From Microbacterium paraoxydans (lineage in GTDB: Bacteria; Actinomycetota; Actinomycetes; Actinomycetales; Microbacteriaceae), in the NCBI RefSeq assembly GCF_019056515.1, contig NZ_CP064873.1, forward strand, positions 496,001 to 560,000: a DNA stretch of 64,000 bases, written 5' to 3'. Numbering within the stretch: position 1 is the stretch's first letter; each line of letters opens with the position of its first letter. Of this stretch, positions 1 to 9,332 are shown piece by piece. The notes under the pieces were generated by a model. That model was not told the origin of the DNA. It saw nothing but the letters and a program-made list of their open reading frames with translations, and searched no databases. Both the position numbers and the translations under genes were made by a program.

Positions 1-74
1 ACAGACGGCCCTCCGGACAGCGGATTCATCGGCGGGGGCGGATAGTCTCGGCGAGTACCGACCCGAGGAGCAAC

Positions 75-1121
75 ATGTCGACCGTCACCGCCTACGCCGC
101 CCCCGCCGAAGCCGCCCCGCTCGAGAAGACCGTCATCGAGCGCCGGGAGCTGGGCCCGCACGACATCCTCATCGACATCGCCTTCGCCGGTATCTGCCAC
201 TCCGACATCCACACCGTGCGCGGAGACTGGGGTCCGCAGCAGTACCCGCTCGCCCCGGGACACGAGATCACCGGAACGGTCGCCGCGGTGGGGTCCGAGG
301 TCACGAAGCATGCCCTCGGCGACCGCGTCGGTGTCGGCTGCCTGGTGAACTCGTGCCGGGAGTGCGTGTACTGCCTCCGCGGCGACGAGCAGTTCTGCAC
401 GCAGGGCGCCGTCGGCACCTACGGGGCGGTCGACCGCGACGGCACGATCACCCAGGGCGGCTACTCGCAGCAGGTCGTCGTCACCGAGGACTTCGTGCTG
501 CGGATCCCGGACGCGCTGCCTCTCGACGCGGCGGCTCCGCTGCTGTGCGCGGGCATCACCACGTACTCGCCGCTGCGGCATTGGAAGGTCGGCCCCGGCA
601 CGCGCGTCGCGGTGGTCGGACTCGGCGGCCTCGGTCACATGGGCGTGCAGATCGCGCATGCCCTCGGCGCGAAGGTGACCGTGCTGTCGCAGACGCTCGC
701 GAAGCAGGACGACGGCCTCCGCCTCGGCGCCGACCGCTACTTCGCGACGGGCGACCGCGACACCTTCCGCGACCTGCGGGGCTCCTTCGACGTGATCCTC
801 AACACCGTGAGCGCCGTCATCGACCTCCGCTCCTACCTCGGGCTGCTCGACGTGGACGGCACCATCGTGTGCGTCGGTGCTCCCGCGGAGGCCCTCGCCC
901 TGAACGCGGGGTCGCTGATCGCCGGACGACGCTCCATCGCCGGCTCGAACATCGGCGGCATCCGGGAGACCCAGGAGATGCTCGACTTCTGCGCGGAGCA
1001 CGGCATCACGGCGCAGATCGAGGTCATCCCCGCCTCGGCCATCAACGACGCGTACGAGCGTGTCCTCGCGTCCGACGTCCGCTACCGCTTCGTCATCGAC
1101 GCCGCCACCTTCGCCGACTGA
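75..1121 (+). CDS. Zinc-dependent alcohol dehydrogenase, CAD/YahK type
   Basis: A 348-residue medium-chain dehydrogenase that should oxidise alcohols or reduce aldehydes with NAD(P)H in the cytoplasm. The catalytic zinc site is visible as GICHSD (Cys41) and PGHE. The structural-zinc cluster is the Cys-rich stretch [12 protein letters not shown] followed by a fourth Cys. The Rossmann motif is GLGGLGHMG. The length matches the cinnamyl-alcohol/YahK subgroup. A GAGGAG ribosome site lies 5 bases before the ATG, and GATAGT about 30 bases upstream could be a -10 box. It appears monocistronic. The family is certain; the substrate cannot be told from sequence. Confidence 0.9.
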   Translation: MSTVTAYAAPAEAAPLEKTVIERRELGPHDILIDIAFAGICHSDIHTVRGDWGPQQYPLAPGHEITGTVAAVGSEVTKHALGDRVGVGCLVNSCRECVYCLRGDEQFCTQGAVGTYGAVDRDGTITQGGYSQQVVVTEDFVLRIPDALPLDAAAPLLCAGITTYSPLRHWKVGPGTRVAVVGLGGLGHMGVQIAHALGAKVTVLSQTLAKQDDGLRLGADRYFATGDRDTFRDLRGSFDVILNTVSAVIDLRSYLGLLDVDGTIVCVGAPAEALALNAGSLIAGRRSIAGSNIGGIRETQEMLDFCAEHGITAQIEVIPASAINDAYERVLASDVRYRFVIDAATFAD

Positions 1122-1546
1122 CCCCGTCCCCGTCCCGGTCCCGGTCCGTCCGTTCCGTCGCAGGATCAAAACCGCACCCCCGGTGCCTGCCTGAGGAGCG
1201 ATTTCCGTCCCGCGAACATCGAGGCCGCAGAGCCGGGACGGAATAGTGTCCGGATGAGGGCCGCGCAGGCGCGGTTCTGACCCCGCGTTGGTCTCGGAGG
1301 GCACCGTCTGCCGGAGGACCTCGGTCTGGTCTCCGCGCTCGGTGTGGGATGGGAAAGGTGCCGCGGATCTGCGTCGAAGGGCCCTTTTCGATCCCCCCTC
1401 GGAGGTGTGTGTCCTGGCGGGATGGAAAACGGGCCTGGGAGGCGGGGGGGAGGGGCGGAAGTGAACTCGGACGAGGGACGCGGGACGAGGGACGGGGGCG
1501 CGGGACCGGGGACGGGGGTGTCGGTGGGGGTGGATACGGTGAGGGG
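1122..1546. other. 425-bp non-coding gap with inverted repeats and G-tracts
   Basis: No convincing gene lies between the dehydrogenase and the glycosylase. The gap holds a perfect 10-bp inverted repeat (TTCCGTCCCG at 1203-1212 and CGGGACGGAA at 1234-1243, 21-base loop), which could be a terminator stem but has no T-run. A near-palindrome, TCGAAGGGCCCTTTTCGA, lies around 1374-1391, followed by a C-run. The right end is a G-tract repeat. The left edge (1121-1151, C-runs in GTCCC) is roughly the reverse complement of the right edge (1491-1520), so the gap is framed by imperfect inverted repeats. Confidence 0.6.
1466..1546 (+). repeat. Imperfect GGGAC/GGGG tandem tract
   Basis: A purine-rich run of short, imperfect GAGGGAC, GCGGGAC and GGGGAC units reaches right up to the start codon at 1547. 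At least six runs of three or more G on the plus strand give it G-quadruplex potential, and GAGGGG just before the ATG acts as the ribosome site. An in-frame open frame extends upstream through this tract, but its composition is not protein-like. Confidence 0.6.
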
Positions 1547-2116
1547 ATGACCTCCCTCCTCCTGGGGCCCGACTCCCGCGCGCGCTGCGCCTGGGTCGGC
1601 GACGACGCAGAATATCGCCGGTACCACGACGAGGAGTGGGGGACGCCGCTGCACGGGGACCGCGCACTGTTCGAGAAGATGGCGCTCGAGGGGTTCCAGG
1701 CGGGGCTGTCCTGGATCACGATCCTGCGCAAGCGCCCGCGGTTCCGCGAGGTGTTCGCGGGGTTCGTGCCGGAGGCCGTGGCGGCGTTCGACGACGCGGA
1801 CGTGGAACGCCTCATGGGAGACACCGGCATCATCCGCAACCGCGCCAAGATCCTCGCGACGATCGGCAACGCCCGGATCGTGGAGTCGATGGCGGACGGA
1901 GAGCTCGATGCCCTGATGTGGTCCTTCGCCCCGCCGGCGACCGGAGCACGGCCTCGCGAGTTCGCCGACGTCCCCGCGGTCACGCCGGAGTCGACCGCGC
2001 TGAGCAAGGAACTGCGACGCCGGGGTTTCCGCTTCGTCGGGCCGACGACGATGTACGCCCTCATGCAGTCCGCGGGCATGGTGGACGACCACATCGAGGG
2101 GTGCTGGAAGGCCTGA
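1547..2116 (+). CDS. tag: DNA-3-methyladenine glycosylase I
   Basis: A 189-residue base-excision repair enzyme that removes 3-methyladenine from alkylated DNA. It begins with the family's N-terminal zinc-site region (CAWVGDDAEYRRYHDEEWG) and continues with GFQAGLSWITILRKR, IRNRAKI and the C-terminal FRFVGPTTMYALMQSAGMVDDH. These match the Tag family in order and length. I chose the ATG at 1547 because GAGGGG sits directly upstream and protein similarity starts here, although the frame stays open to 1349 through low-complexity DNA. It is probably transcribed alone. Confidence 0.92.
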   Translation: MTSLLLGPDSRARCAWVGDDAEYRRYHDEEWGTPLHGDRALFEKMALEGFQAGLSWITILRKRPRFREVFAGFVPEAVAAFDDADVERLMGDTGIIRNRAKILATIGNARIVESMADGELDALMWSFAPPATGARPREFADVPAVTPESTALSKELRRRGFRFVGPTTMYALMQSAGMVDDHIEGCWKA

Positions 2117-2159
2117 CGCCTCGACGGAGAAGAGCGCGGGGCCACACGCCCTCGCCCGA

Positions 2160-2187
2160 TATACTCGGCACATCGGGGGATCCCCCG
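2160..2187 (+). promoter_or_regulatory. Possible promoter and palindrome before the kinase operon
   Basis: TATACT at 2160-2165 resembles a -10 box, with no good -35. Nine bases later comes a perfect 14-bp palindrome, CGGGGGATCCCCCG (2174-2187), about 60 bases before the kinase start. It would lie at or just after the transcription start, so it could be an operator or a 5' hairpin. This is inference from position and symmetry only. Confidence 0.35.
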
Positions 2188-2246
2188 GCGCACGACGCCG
2201 GGTGGCTGCAGGCGCGCGGTCTCCCATCAGACCGTGAGGAGCAGGA

Positions 2247-3380
2247 GTGGCAACGCGCATGGCAGCGACACCGCCGACGCTGGCGGGGTACAGCTACGTG
2301 CGTCCGCTCGGGTCCGGCGGTTTCGCCGACGTGTTCCTCTACGAACAGGACATGCCGCGCCGCGTCGTCGCCGTCAAGGTCCTGCTCGCGGATGCCGTGA
2401 ACCCCGAGGTGCTGCAGACCTTCAACGTGGAAGCCGACATCTCGGCGCGGCTGAGCGCCCACCCCTCGATCGTCACCATCTACCAGGCGTCCATCTCGGC
2501 GGACGGGCGGCCGTACTTCGCGATGGAGTACTGCCCCGACACGATGAGCGCGCGCTACAAGAAGGCCCCCCTCCCGCTCGCGGAGGTGCTCGACATCGGC
2601 GTGCGCATGGCCGGCGCTCTGGAGACCGTGCACCGGGCCGGTCTGCTGCACCGCGACATCAAGCCGTCGAACGTGCTCATCAACTCGCTCGGCGCGCCCG
2701 TGCTGGCCGACTTCGGCATCGCCGCCGCCGTCATCGAGGAGGGCGAGGGCGAGACCATCGCGATGTCCGTGCCCTGGAGCTCCCCCGAGGTGCTGCAGGA
2801 GCGCGTGTCCGGATCCATCCCCAGCGAGGTCTGGAGCCTCGGCGCGACGCTCTACACGCTGCTCGCCGGCCGCAGTCCGTTCGAACGCGCCGACCGCGGT
2901 TCGAACTCGCGCGATCAGCTCACGGACCGGATCATCAAGGCGCGCTACACCGCGGTGCCCGTCCCCGGCATCCCGCCGATCATCGACGACATCTTCGCGA
3001 GCGCCATGCACCGTGACCCCGCGAAGCGGCCGGCGAGCATGGCGGAGTTCGCGGAGAAGCTGCGCTGGGCGCAGTATGAGCTCGGCATCTCGCCGACGGC
3101 CTTCGAGGCGGCGTCGTCGGAGTGGGCGGCGGCCGCGCCGGTGAGCTTCTCGGACACCTCCGTCCGCGGACCGGTCATCACGACGGTCGCACCGGACTCC
3201 CGTCGGGCCGCCCGCGCCGCTCAGGCCCAGGCCGCCCCGCGTGACCGCGACGACATCCCCGCGGGCCCCCGCGGCCGCAACCGTTCGCCGCTGGTCGTCG
3301 GCATCGTCGGAGCGGTGATCGGGGCCGCCGTGATCGCGGGCCTCGGGACCGCCGCACTGTTCCTCACCGGGGTCCTCTGA
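2247..3380 (+). CDS. Membrane-anchored Ser/Thr protein kinase (PknB-like)
   Basis: A 377-residue eukaryotic-type kinase. Visible elements are the glycine loop LGSGGFADVF, the ATP lysine (Lys44 in VAVKVLL), the catalytic loop HRDIKPSN (His135, Asp137) and DFG (Asp155). After the kinase domain and a linker, one hydrophobic segment near residues 350-375 ends the protein, so almost nothing is left outside the membrane and no PASTA sensor is present. The GTG start has AGGAGCAGGA before it; an ATG at 2259 is a second option. The stop TGA shares one base with the ATG of the giant Ig protein, which suggests the two work together, perhaps as a split receptor. Likely targets are the neighbouring FHA and Thr-motif proteins. 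Confidence 0.93.
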   Translation: MATRMAATPPTLAGYSYVRPLGSGGFADVFLYEQDMPRRVVAVKVLLADAVNPEVLQTFNVEADISARLSAHPSIVTIYQASISADGRPYFAMEYCPDTMSARYKKAPLPLAEVLDIGVRMAGALETVHRAGLLHRDIKPSNVLINSLGAPVLADFGIAAAVIEEGEGETIAMSVPWSSPEVLQERVSGSIPSEVWSLGATLYTLLAGRSPFERADRGSNSRDQLTDRIIKARYTAVPVPGIPPIIDDIFASAMHRDPAKRPASMAEFAEKLRWAQYELGISPTAFEAASSEWAAAAPVSFSDTSVRGPVITTVAPDSRRAARAAQAQAAPRDRDDIPAGPRGRNRSPLVVGIVGAVIGAAVIAGLGTAALFLTGVL

Positions 3381-6300
3381 TGGCAGCGGGGAACCGTGCC
3401 AGGGCGGAGGCCGCGCGCCCGTCTCGGGGGCGGCTGATCGCGCTGGTCTCCGGGATCCTCGCGCTCGTGGTCGTCGTGGCGCTCGCGGTGACGGCCCAGG
3501 GATATCAGTCCCAGGAGGTGCCGCGACTCGAGCCCTCGGTCTGGGTCATGCGCGACAGCGGGCAGTACGCCCGCGTCAACACCGAACTCGCCGAGATCGA
3601 CACGGTCCGCGACGTCGACGACCCCGAGGCGGTCTGGCAGAGCGGCTCCAGCACCGTGCTGTTCGCGCAGGGGAACCGGCAGCGGTGGGACGTCGATCCG
3701 GCCAGCCCCGCCGATCTGCTCTCCGACAGCTCGGAGGAGGGGACGCCGCTCGCTTCGCAGCCCACGCCCGCCGGGACCAGGGATGTCCTTTCCGCCGGGC
3801 CCTATGTGGCCTACCGCACCGACACCGGGCAGGTGTCGGTGTCGACCCTCGCGGCCGGAGCGGGCACGGCCCTCGTCGACCCCTTCGCCGAGGTCGAGGT
3901 CGAGGAGGGAGAGGACCCGCCCACTTACACCGCGGATGCGATCGGGCTGTCGCCGGATGGCCTGCTCGTCCTCTACTCGGCGGACGAGGGGGCCGTGCGC
4001 CGCTTCGACATCGACGAGCACCGGTTCCTCGGGGACGAGTCCCCCGTGGCCGATGCGCCGGAGGCGGGCGAGGGGCTGGCGATCGCGGTCGTCGGTGAGC
4101 GCTGGGCGATGCTGCAGCCGAACTCGGGCACGCTGTGGCTCTCCGGGCGCGATGCGGCGGTCACCCTCGACGTCACCGAGGACGCACGCCTGCAGCGCGG
4201 TGCCGCCGAGGGCGACGCGGTGCTCGTCGCCGACTCGGACGGCCTCGTCTCCGTGGACCTCGCGTCGGGGGAGGCCGACCGGGTGGCCGAGGCCTCCGGC
4301 GTCCCGGCCGCACCGGTCACGGTCCGCGGGGAGACGTACGCGGCGTGGCTCGACAGCGGCGGTGGAACCCTCTGGAGCGCGGGGGAGACCACCCCGCTGC
4401 AGGTTCCGGACGAGACGCTCGACGCGGCCGCCATCGACCCGGTCTTCCAGGGCAACGGCGATCGCGCGGTGCTGGTCGAGAAGGGCACCGGCCTCATCTG
4501 GACCGCGCCGGAGGGCGTGCTGATCCCGCTCGAGCAGTGGAAGATCGAAGACGACACGGAGCAGCAGGAGGGCACGATCGTCGTCGAGGACGTGGCGGAG
4601 CAGCTCCCGCCGGTCGCCGTCGACGACGCGTTCGGCGTGCGGGCCGGGGAGCAGGTCATCCTCCCCGTGCTCTTCAACGATCACGATCCGAACAAGAAGG
4701 ACGTCCTCACGATCGACCCGGACTCGGTCGCCTCCGGGCTGAGCGACCCTGACTTCGGGGATCTGTCGCTCGTGGCGAACGGTCAGTCCCTGGTCGTGAA
4801 CGTGAAGGCAGGCTCCGGGCAGACGAGCTTCACCTATGCCGTGACGGACGGCGCCGCCGTGTCGCCCCCGGCGACCGTGACGCTGACGGTGGTCGATCCC
4901 GGGGTCAACTCCGCCCCGGTGTGGTGCGGTGTCGACGCCTGCACTCAGGAATGGCCGACACCGCAGATCCTCGCCGGCGGGAGCACGATCGTCTCGGCGC
5001 TCTCCGGATGGGTCGACCCCGAGGGCGATGCGTTCGTCCTGAGCGACGCGTACGAGACGGACTCCTCCTCCCCGGTGATGGTGGCCCCGATGGCCGACGG
5101 CCGGGTCGCGATCCGGCACACCGACCCCAATGCCGCGGACGCCGTGATCTCGGTCACGGTCGTCGTACAGGACGTGCACGGGGCGACGGCGGAGAAGACC
5201 ATCGAGGTCCAGGTCAGCGGCAGTCCGGCGTTGCAGGCGTCGGCCGTCGCGGTGACCGCGCGCGTGGGCGAGCGGCAATCCCTGCGCATCTCCGATCACC
5301 TGTCCGGAGGGTCGGGCTCGTACCGCCTCGTGGACGCCGTCCAGACCGCCGCGACGGCACAGGGCTTCGAGGTCACCCCGAACGCGGCCTCCGGCACCGT
5401 CGATCTGACCGCCGCCGAGCCGGGCCAGTACGTGGTCACCTACACCGCGCAGGACGTCACGACCCAGGCCGAGCAGTCCGCGGTCATCCGGATCACCGCT
5501 GTCGACGGCTCCGCGGCGCTCGCGATGGCGCCGCTGACGGCGTTCGTCCGCGAGGGCGAGGACACGACCGTCGATGTCCTCGGCGCGGTGCAGAACACCA
5601 GCGGACGGGTGCTGCTGCTGTCCGACGCCGTGAGCTCGACGCCGCAGCTCAACGTGCGCGTGGTCGGCAACGAGAGCCTGCGGGTCAACGGCACGACCGA
5701 GGACGGCGAGCCCGGCCTGATCGGCAAGGCCACCGTCACGGTGGCGGACGGCGCGGGCGGGGCCGTGCAGGGCACCGTCAGCGTGTTCCTCACTCCGCCG
5801 TCCACGGTCACCCGGCCGATCGTCTTCCCGGATGCGGTGACGGTGCGAGCCGGTTCGCTCACGCGCATCGAAGTGGCGGCCAACGATGTGGCACCGCGCG
5901 GGGAACCGCTCCTCGTGCTCCCGGAGGTGACCGGATCCGGCGAGCCGGACGAGCTCGTGTTCGCCGACCGCAACGCGCTGCGCTATCTGGCGCCGAAGAC
6001 TCCCGGCACGTACCGCCTGACGTACTCCGTCTCCCTCGAACGGAATCCGTCGCTGTCGGATGACGGCGTCGTGACGGTCACGGTCGTGCCGCCGGGCACG
6101 AACCGGGCCCCCACGCCGACGCCGCTCACCGGCCGCGTCCTGAGCGGCCAGACGGTCTCCATCCCGGTGCCGACGACCGGGATGGACGGCGACGGCGACC
6201 GCGTGGTGCTATCCGGCGTCGAGCAGCCGAAGAAGGGCGGCGGCACGGCCACCATCTCGGCGAACGGTGAGGCGATCGTGTACCGCGCGCCGGCCGGAGG

Positions 6301-9298
6301 CGTCGCCGGCGGCCAGGTCTCGTTCCGCTACAGCGTCCGTGATCCGCAGGGCGAGGAGGGGAGCGCGGCCGTGCGCATCGGCGTCCTCGATGCGGACGTG
6401 GACGACGCCGCCCCTGTGACCTTCAGCGACTACGTCCGCGTCGAGGCGGGATCCCGCACGCCGGTCGTGCTGGACCCGCGCTCGAACGATCTCGACCCGG
6501 CGCAGAGCGAGCTCGAGATCACCGAGCTCGTGCCGAACGCGCCGCCCGTCAAGGGGAACCCGCTGTACGACCGGCTCAACGCGCTGATCGATTCCGACAC
6601 CTCGCTGAAGGACGGCCGGGTCGTGCTGCGTGCCGGCGAGACCGCCGGCACCAACTCGTACTTCTACACGGTGAAGTCGTCGCGCACGGGGAGCACGGCG
6701 CAGGGCCTCATCGTCGTGACCGTCACCGACGGCACGGTCGCCGATCAGCCGGTCATCGCGGACACCGTGCTCACCGCGCGCGACCGCGACGATCTCGCCG
6801 ATCGCGGCATCGATGTCGTGACCGACCGGGTTCGCTGGCCCTCCGGCGACGTCGGCTCGCTGCGGCTGCGCCTGTGGGGAGAGCAGCCGGGCTATTCGGT
6901 GCAGGGGAACCGCATCGTGGGCACCGCGCCGAAGGAAGGCGCCCTGGTGCCCTTCCAGCTCACCGGAACGGCAGCGAACGGACGCGACGTCGTCGCCTAC
7001 GGCTTCCTGCGCATCCCGGCGTTCGACGACATGCAGGTGCAGCTCGTCCCCGGCGCGACGCCGGTCGTCGTCGACGAGGACGCGGCGGTCTCCTTCCCCG
7101 TGCAGGACTACGCCGACCTCCCGTCGTCCGATGCGATCGAGATCGGCACCGGGTCGTTCACCGCCCAGCGGGCTGCCGCAGAATGCACCGCCGACGGCCC
7201 GCGCGAAGCGGAGTACCGGGCCGGCCGCGAGGCGCCGTGGTCGGACACCTGCCTGATCCCGGTGCGCCTGGAGGGGCAGAAGCGGTGGTCGTACCTCGAC
7301 GTGCCCATCAGCGTCCGCCCGTCCGAGCCGCAGCTGCTGCTCTCCTCCATCTCGCACACGATCGCCCCCGGAGCGACGGAGAGCGTCGACCTCTACGCCA
7401 ACATGGCCGCGTGGGAAGGGGGCCGGGAGGGCAACGCCTCCTCCCTCGAGTACCGCATCGTCTACTCCGGTTCGGCGTTCCTCGTCACGCAGAGCGGCGG
7501 GAAGCTGACGATCGAGGCGCGCGCCGATGCGCGACCGGGCAACACCGAGAACGTCAGCGTCACCGTGCCGCAGTACGGACAGCCGTCGGCGTCCGTCCGC
7601 CTCGTCGTCGGCGCGGCCCCGCCGGACGCCCCGCGGGGAGCGACCTTCACCAAGCAGTGCGTCGTCACGAGCGCCAACTGCTCGATCGACGTGGTCGACG
7701 TCGCCGGTGAGTACGATCCCTTCGCCGGGAAGCCGGGATCCGGGCTGCGCCTGATGTCGCTCGGGGCCGGCGCGCGCTGCGACGTGGCCTCGGTCTCGAC
7801 GGCGGGCGCCAAGACCATCACGGCGAGCTGGCCCGGCGGCGGGCAGGCGCCCGGCGGACAGTGCGTGATCCCGTTCGTCGTGTCGGATGCGCAGGGCCGC
7901 ACCGGCACCGGCACGCTCACCCTCGACCTCCAGGGGTTCCCGCAGGCCCCCGCGAGCGTCACGACGGTCGGCTTCACCCGCACGACCGTCGCGCTGGAGG
8001 TGCCGCTCGGCGAGGCGGGACGCGCGCATCCCGCGGTCTCCGGTGTGACGATCCTCCAGGACGGCGCCCCGGCGAATGCGTCCTGCAGCCCGGCCGGCGC
8101 CGTCTACCGCTGCACGGTCAACGGGCTGACGAACGGCACCCCGCACACGTTCACCGCCGCTGCCGTCAACGCCGTCGGCACCTCGGCCCCGACGTCGCCG
8201 CACACGAGCTGGGCCTACGCCGCTCCTGTCGTCTCGAACGCGACGGCCACGCCGGAGTACCGACCGGGGGTCTCCGACCGGGGACGCGGGGCGGTCCGGG
8301 TGTCGATCGACGCCGCCGACGACGCCGTCTCGTTCCGGATCGAGGAGACGGGCGAGGTCATCAACCGCACGGGGGCGACCACCACGGCCGAGATCGCGCT
8401 GTCGCCGGGGGCGCAGACGCTGACGATCGTCCCGATCAGCCAGTTCCAGCCGCCGACCGGCGGTGGGAACGAGGGCGGCGGGTTCCGCACCTCGGTGACG
8501 GTCGCCGGCTCGGTGTACTTCGACCCGGCGGCGACCCAGGCGACGGTCGTCTCGAACACGGCGGTGAACGTCTCCGGCATCGCCGCGCAGGCCAACGGCA
8601 GCGCCAAGGGCGTCCAGGTCGTGTACGTGGCGTGGCGGTCGGGCAACGTCAGCTGCACCGCACGCGGCGACGGCACGCTCGCGGTGTCCGGCGGCGAGGT
8701 GCAGTCCGAGTCTCCGTCCCTCCAGGGGCTGCGGCCGTACCAGGTGTACTCCGTCAAGGCCTGCGCCTCGAACGGCTACGGGGTGGCGGAGTCGTCCACC
8801 GCGACGGTCTTCACGTTCACGTTCGTCGACGGTCCCGGCGGCGACACGACCTACACGGTCGCGAAGGACCCCCGGCGCGACGGGAACCGCTACGAGTACG
8901 GGCTGGCCTCGGCCCCGCGCATCGAGGTGGAGAACGGCTTCGTGCCGAAGTACTACATGTACGGATCGTGGCGCGATGACTTCGCGCTCACACCGGACTC
9001 GTCACCGGGCCAGGTGCTCGCCCGCGCCTGCCATGCCAGCCAGAGCAACTCCTGCTCCGGCGAGGTCACCATCACCGCGACGACCGCACCGACCGTGGTC
9101 AACGCCGTGTTCCAACCCTGCATGCCCGTCGTCGAGGGCGACGTCGTGACGGTGTCCGCCGCCGCACGCGGCTCGTACATCCTCGAGGCGACGCCCCTGG
9201 TCGACACTCCCGGCACCTTCGACGTGACCATCACGTGGACCGGAGCCTTCGCCACCCTGACCCCCATCACGCATCGCATCACGGGCCTGTGCCCCTGA
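3380..9298 (+). CDS. Giant membrane-anchored Ig-like/FN3 protein, 1972 residues
   Basis: An N-terminal cytoplasmic stub of about 20 residues is followed by one membrane segment (about residues 22-45), and the rest should lie outside. Residues of roughly 60-390 resemble a repetitive beta-rich (propeller-like) region. From about 415 onward there are tandem Ig/cadherin-like domains; examples are the starts VDDAFGVRAGEQVILPVLFN and FPDAVTVRAGSLTRIEVAAN, and ends such as ATVTLTVVDPGVN. A fibronectin-III-like domain lies near residues 1525-1620. The size suggests a surface receptor or scaffold. It is translationally coupled to the upstream kinase. No LPXTG or catalytic motif was seen. Long antisense open frames under it are high-GC artefacts. 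Confidence 0.85.
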   Translation: MAAGNRARAEAARPSRGRLIALVSGILALVVVVALAVTAQGYQSQEVPRLEPSVWVMRDSGQYARVNTELAEIDTVRDVDDPEAVWQSGSSTVLFAQGNRQRWDVDPASPADLLSDSSEEGTPLASQPTPAGTRDVLSAGPYVAYRTDTGQVSVSTLAAGAGTALVDPFAEVEVEEGEDPPTYTADAIGLSPDGLLVLYSADEGAVRRFDIDEHRFLGDESPVADAPEAGEGLAIAVVGERWAMLQPNSGTLWLSGRDAAVTLDVTEDARLQRGAAEGDAVLVADSDGLVSVDLASGEADRVAEASGVPAAPVTVRGETYAAWLDSGGGTLWSAGETTPLQVPDETLDAAAIDPVFQGNGDRAVLVEKGTGLIWTAPEGVLIPLEQWKIEDDTEQQEGTIVVEDVAEQLPPVAVDDAFGVRAGEQVILPVLFNDHDPNKKDVLTIDPDSVASGLSDPDFGDLSLVANGQSLVVNVKAGSGQTSFTYAVTDGAAVSPPATVTLTVVDPGVNSAPVWCGVDACTQEWPTPQILAGGSTIVSALSGWVDPEGDAFVLSDAYETDSSSPVMVAPMADGRVAIRHTDPNAADAVISVTVVVQDVHGATAEKTIEVQVSGSPALQASAVAVTARVGERQSLRISDHLSGGSGSYRLVDAVQTAATAQGFEVTPNAASGTVDLTAAEPGQYVVTYTAQDVTTQAEQSAVIRITAVDGSAALAMAPLTAFVREGEDTTVDVLGAVQNTSGRVLLLSDAVSSTPQLNVRVVGNESLRVNGTTEDGEPGLIGKATVTVADGAGGAVQGTVSVFLTPPSTVTRPIVFPDAVTVRAGSLTRIEVAANDVAPRGEPLLVLPEVTGSGEPDELVFADRNALRYLAPKTPGTYRLTYSVSLERNPSLSDDGVVTVTVVPPGTNRAPTPTPLTGRVLSGQTVSIPVPTTGMDGDGDRVVLSGVEQPKKGGGTATISANGEAIVYRAPAGGVAGGQVSFRYSVRDPQGEEGSAAVRIGVLDADVDDAAPVTFSDYVRVEAGSRTPVVLDPRSNDLDPAQSELEITELVPNAPPVKGNPLYDRLNALIDSDTSLKDGRVVLRAGETAGTNSYFYTVKSSRTGSTAQGLIVVTVTDGTVADQPVIADTVLTARDRDDLADRGIDVVTDRVRWPSGDVGSLRLRLWGEQPGYSVQGNRIVGTAPKEGALVPFQLTGTAANGRDVVAYGFLRIPAFDDMQVQLVPGATPVVVDEDAAVSFPVQDYADLPSSDAIEIGTGSFTAQRAAAECTADGPREAEYRAGREAPWSDTCLIPVRLEGQKRWSYLDVPISVRPSEPQLLLSSISHTIAPGATESVDLYANMAAWEGGREGNASSLEYRIVYSGSAFLVTQSGGKLTIEARADARPGNTENVSVTVPQYGQPSASVRLVVGAAPPDAPRGATFTKQCVVTSANCSIDVVDVAGEYDPFAGKPGSGLRLMSLGAGARCDVASVSTAGAKTITASWPGGGQAPGGQCVIPFVVSDAQGRTGTGTLTLDLQGFPQAPASVTTVGFTRTTVALEVPLGEAGRAHPAVSGVTILQDGAPANASCSPAGAVYRCTVNGLTNGTPHTFTAAAVNAVGTSAPTSPHTSWAYAAPVVSNATATPEYRPGVSDRGRGAVRVSIDAADDAVSFRIEETGEVINRTGATTTAEIALSPGAQTLTIVPISQFQPPTGGGNEGGGFRTSVTVAGSVYFDPAATQATVVSNTAVNVSGIAAQANGSAKGVQVVYVAWRSGNVSCTARGDGTLAVSGGEVQSESPSLQGLRPYQVYSVKACASNGYGVAESSTATVFTFTFVDGPGGDTTYTVAKDPRRDGNRYEYGLASAPRIEVENGFVPKYYMYGSWRDDFALTPDSSPGQVLARACHASQSNSCSGEVTITATTAPTVVNAVFQPCMPVVEGDVVTVSAAARGSYILEATPLVDTPGTFDVTITWTGAFATLTPITHRITGLCP

Positions 9299-9332
9299 CC
9301 GCCGAGCACACCGACACGAATACTCTTTCCCT

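Noticed and set aside
1203..1243. Rho-independent terminator for the alcohol dehydrogenase
   Set aside because: The 10-bp stem is perfect but has a 21-base loop and no T-run; it is kept only as an inverted repeat.
1349..1546. N-terminal extension of the DNA glycosylase
   Set aside because: The frame is open, but the translation is low-complexity Gly/Arg, while the family N-terminus and a ribosome site start at 1547.
3221..8203. Very long minus-strand open frames under the giant Ig gene
   Set aside because: They are Arg/His/Gly-rich translations of high-GC third-position bias, lack any domain pattern and ribosome sites, and lie opposite a convincing protein. The same applies to long antisense frames at 27688-32646 and 55595-59215 beyond the real genes there.
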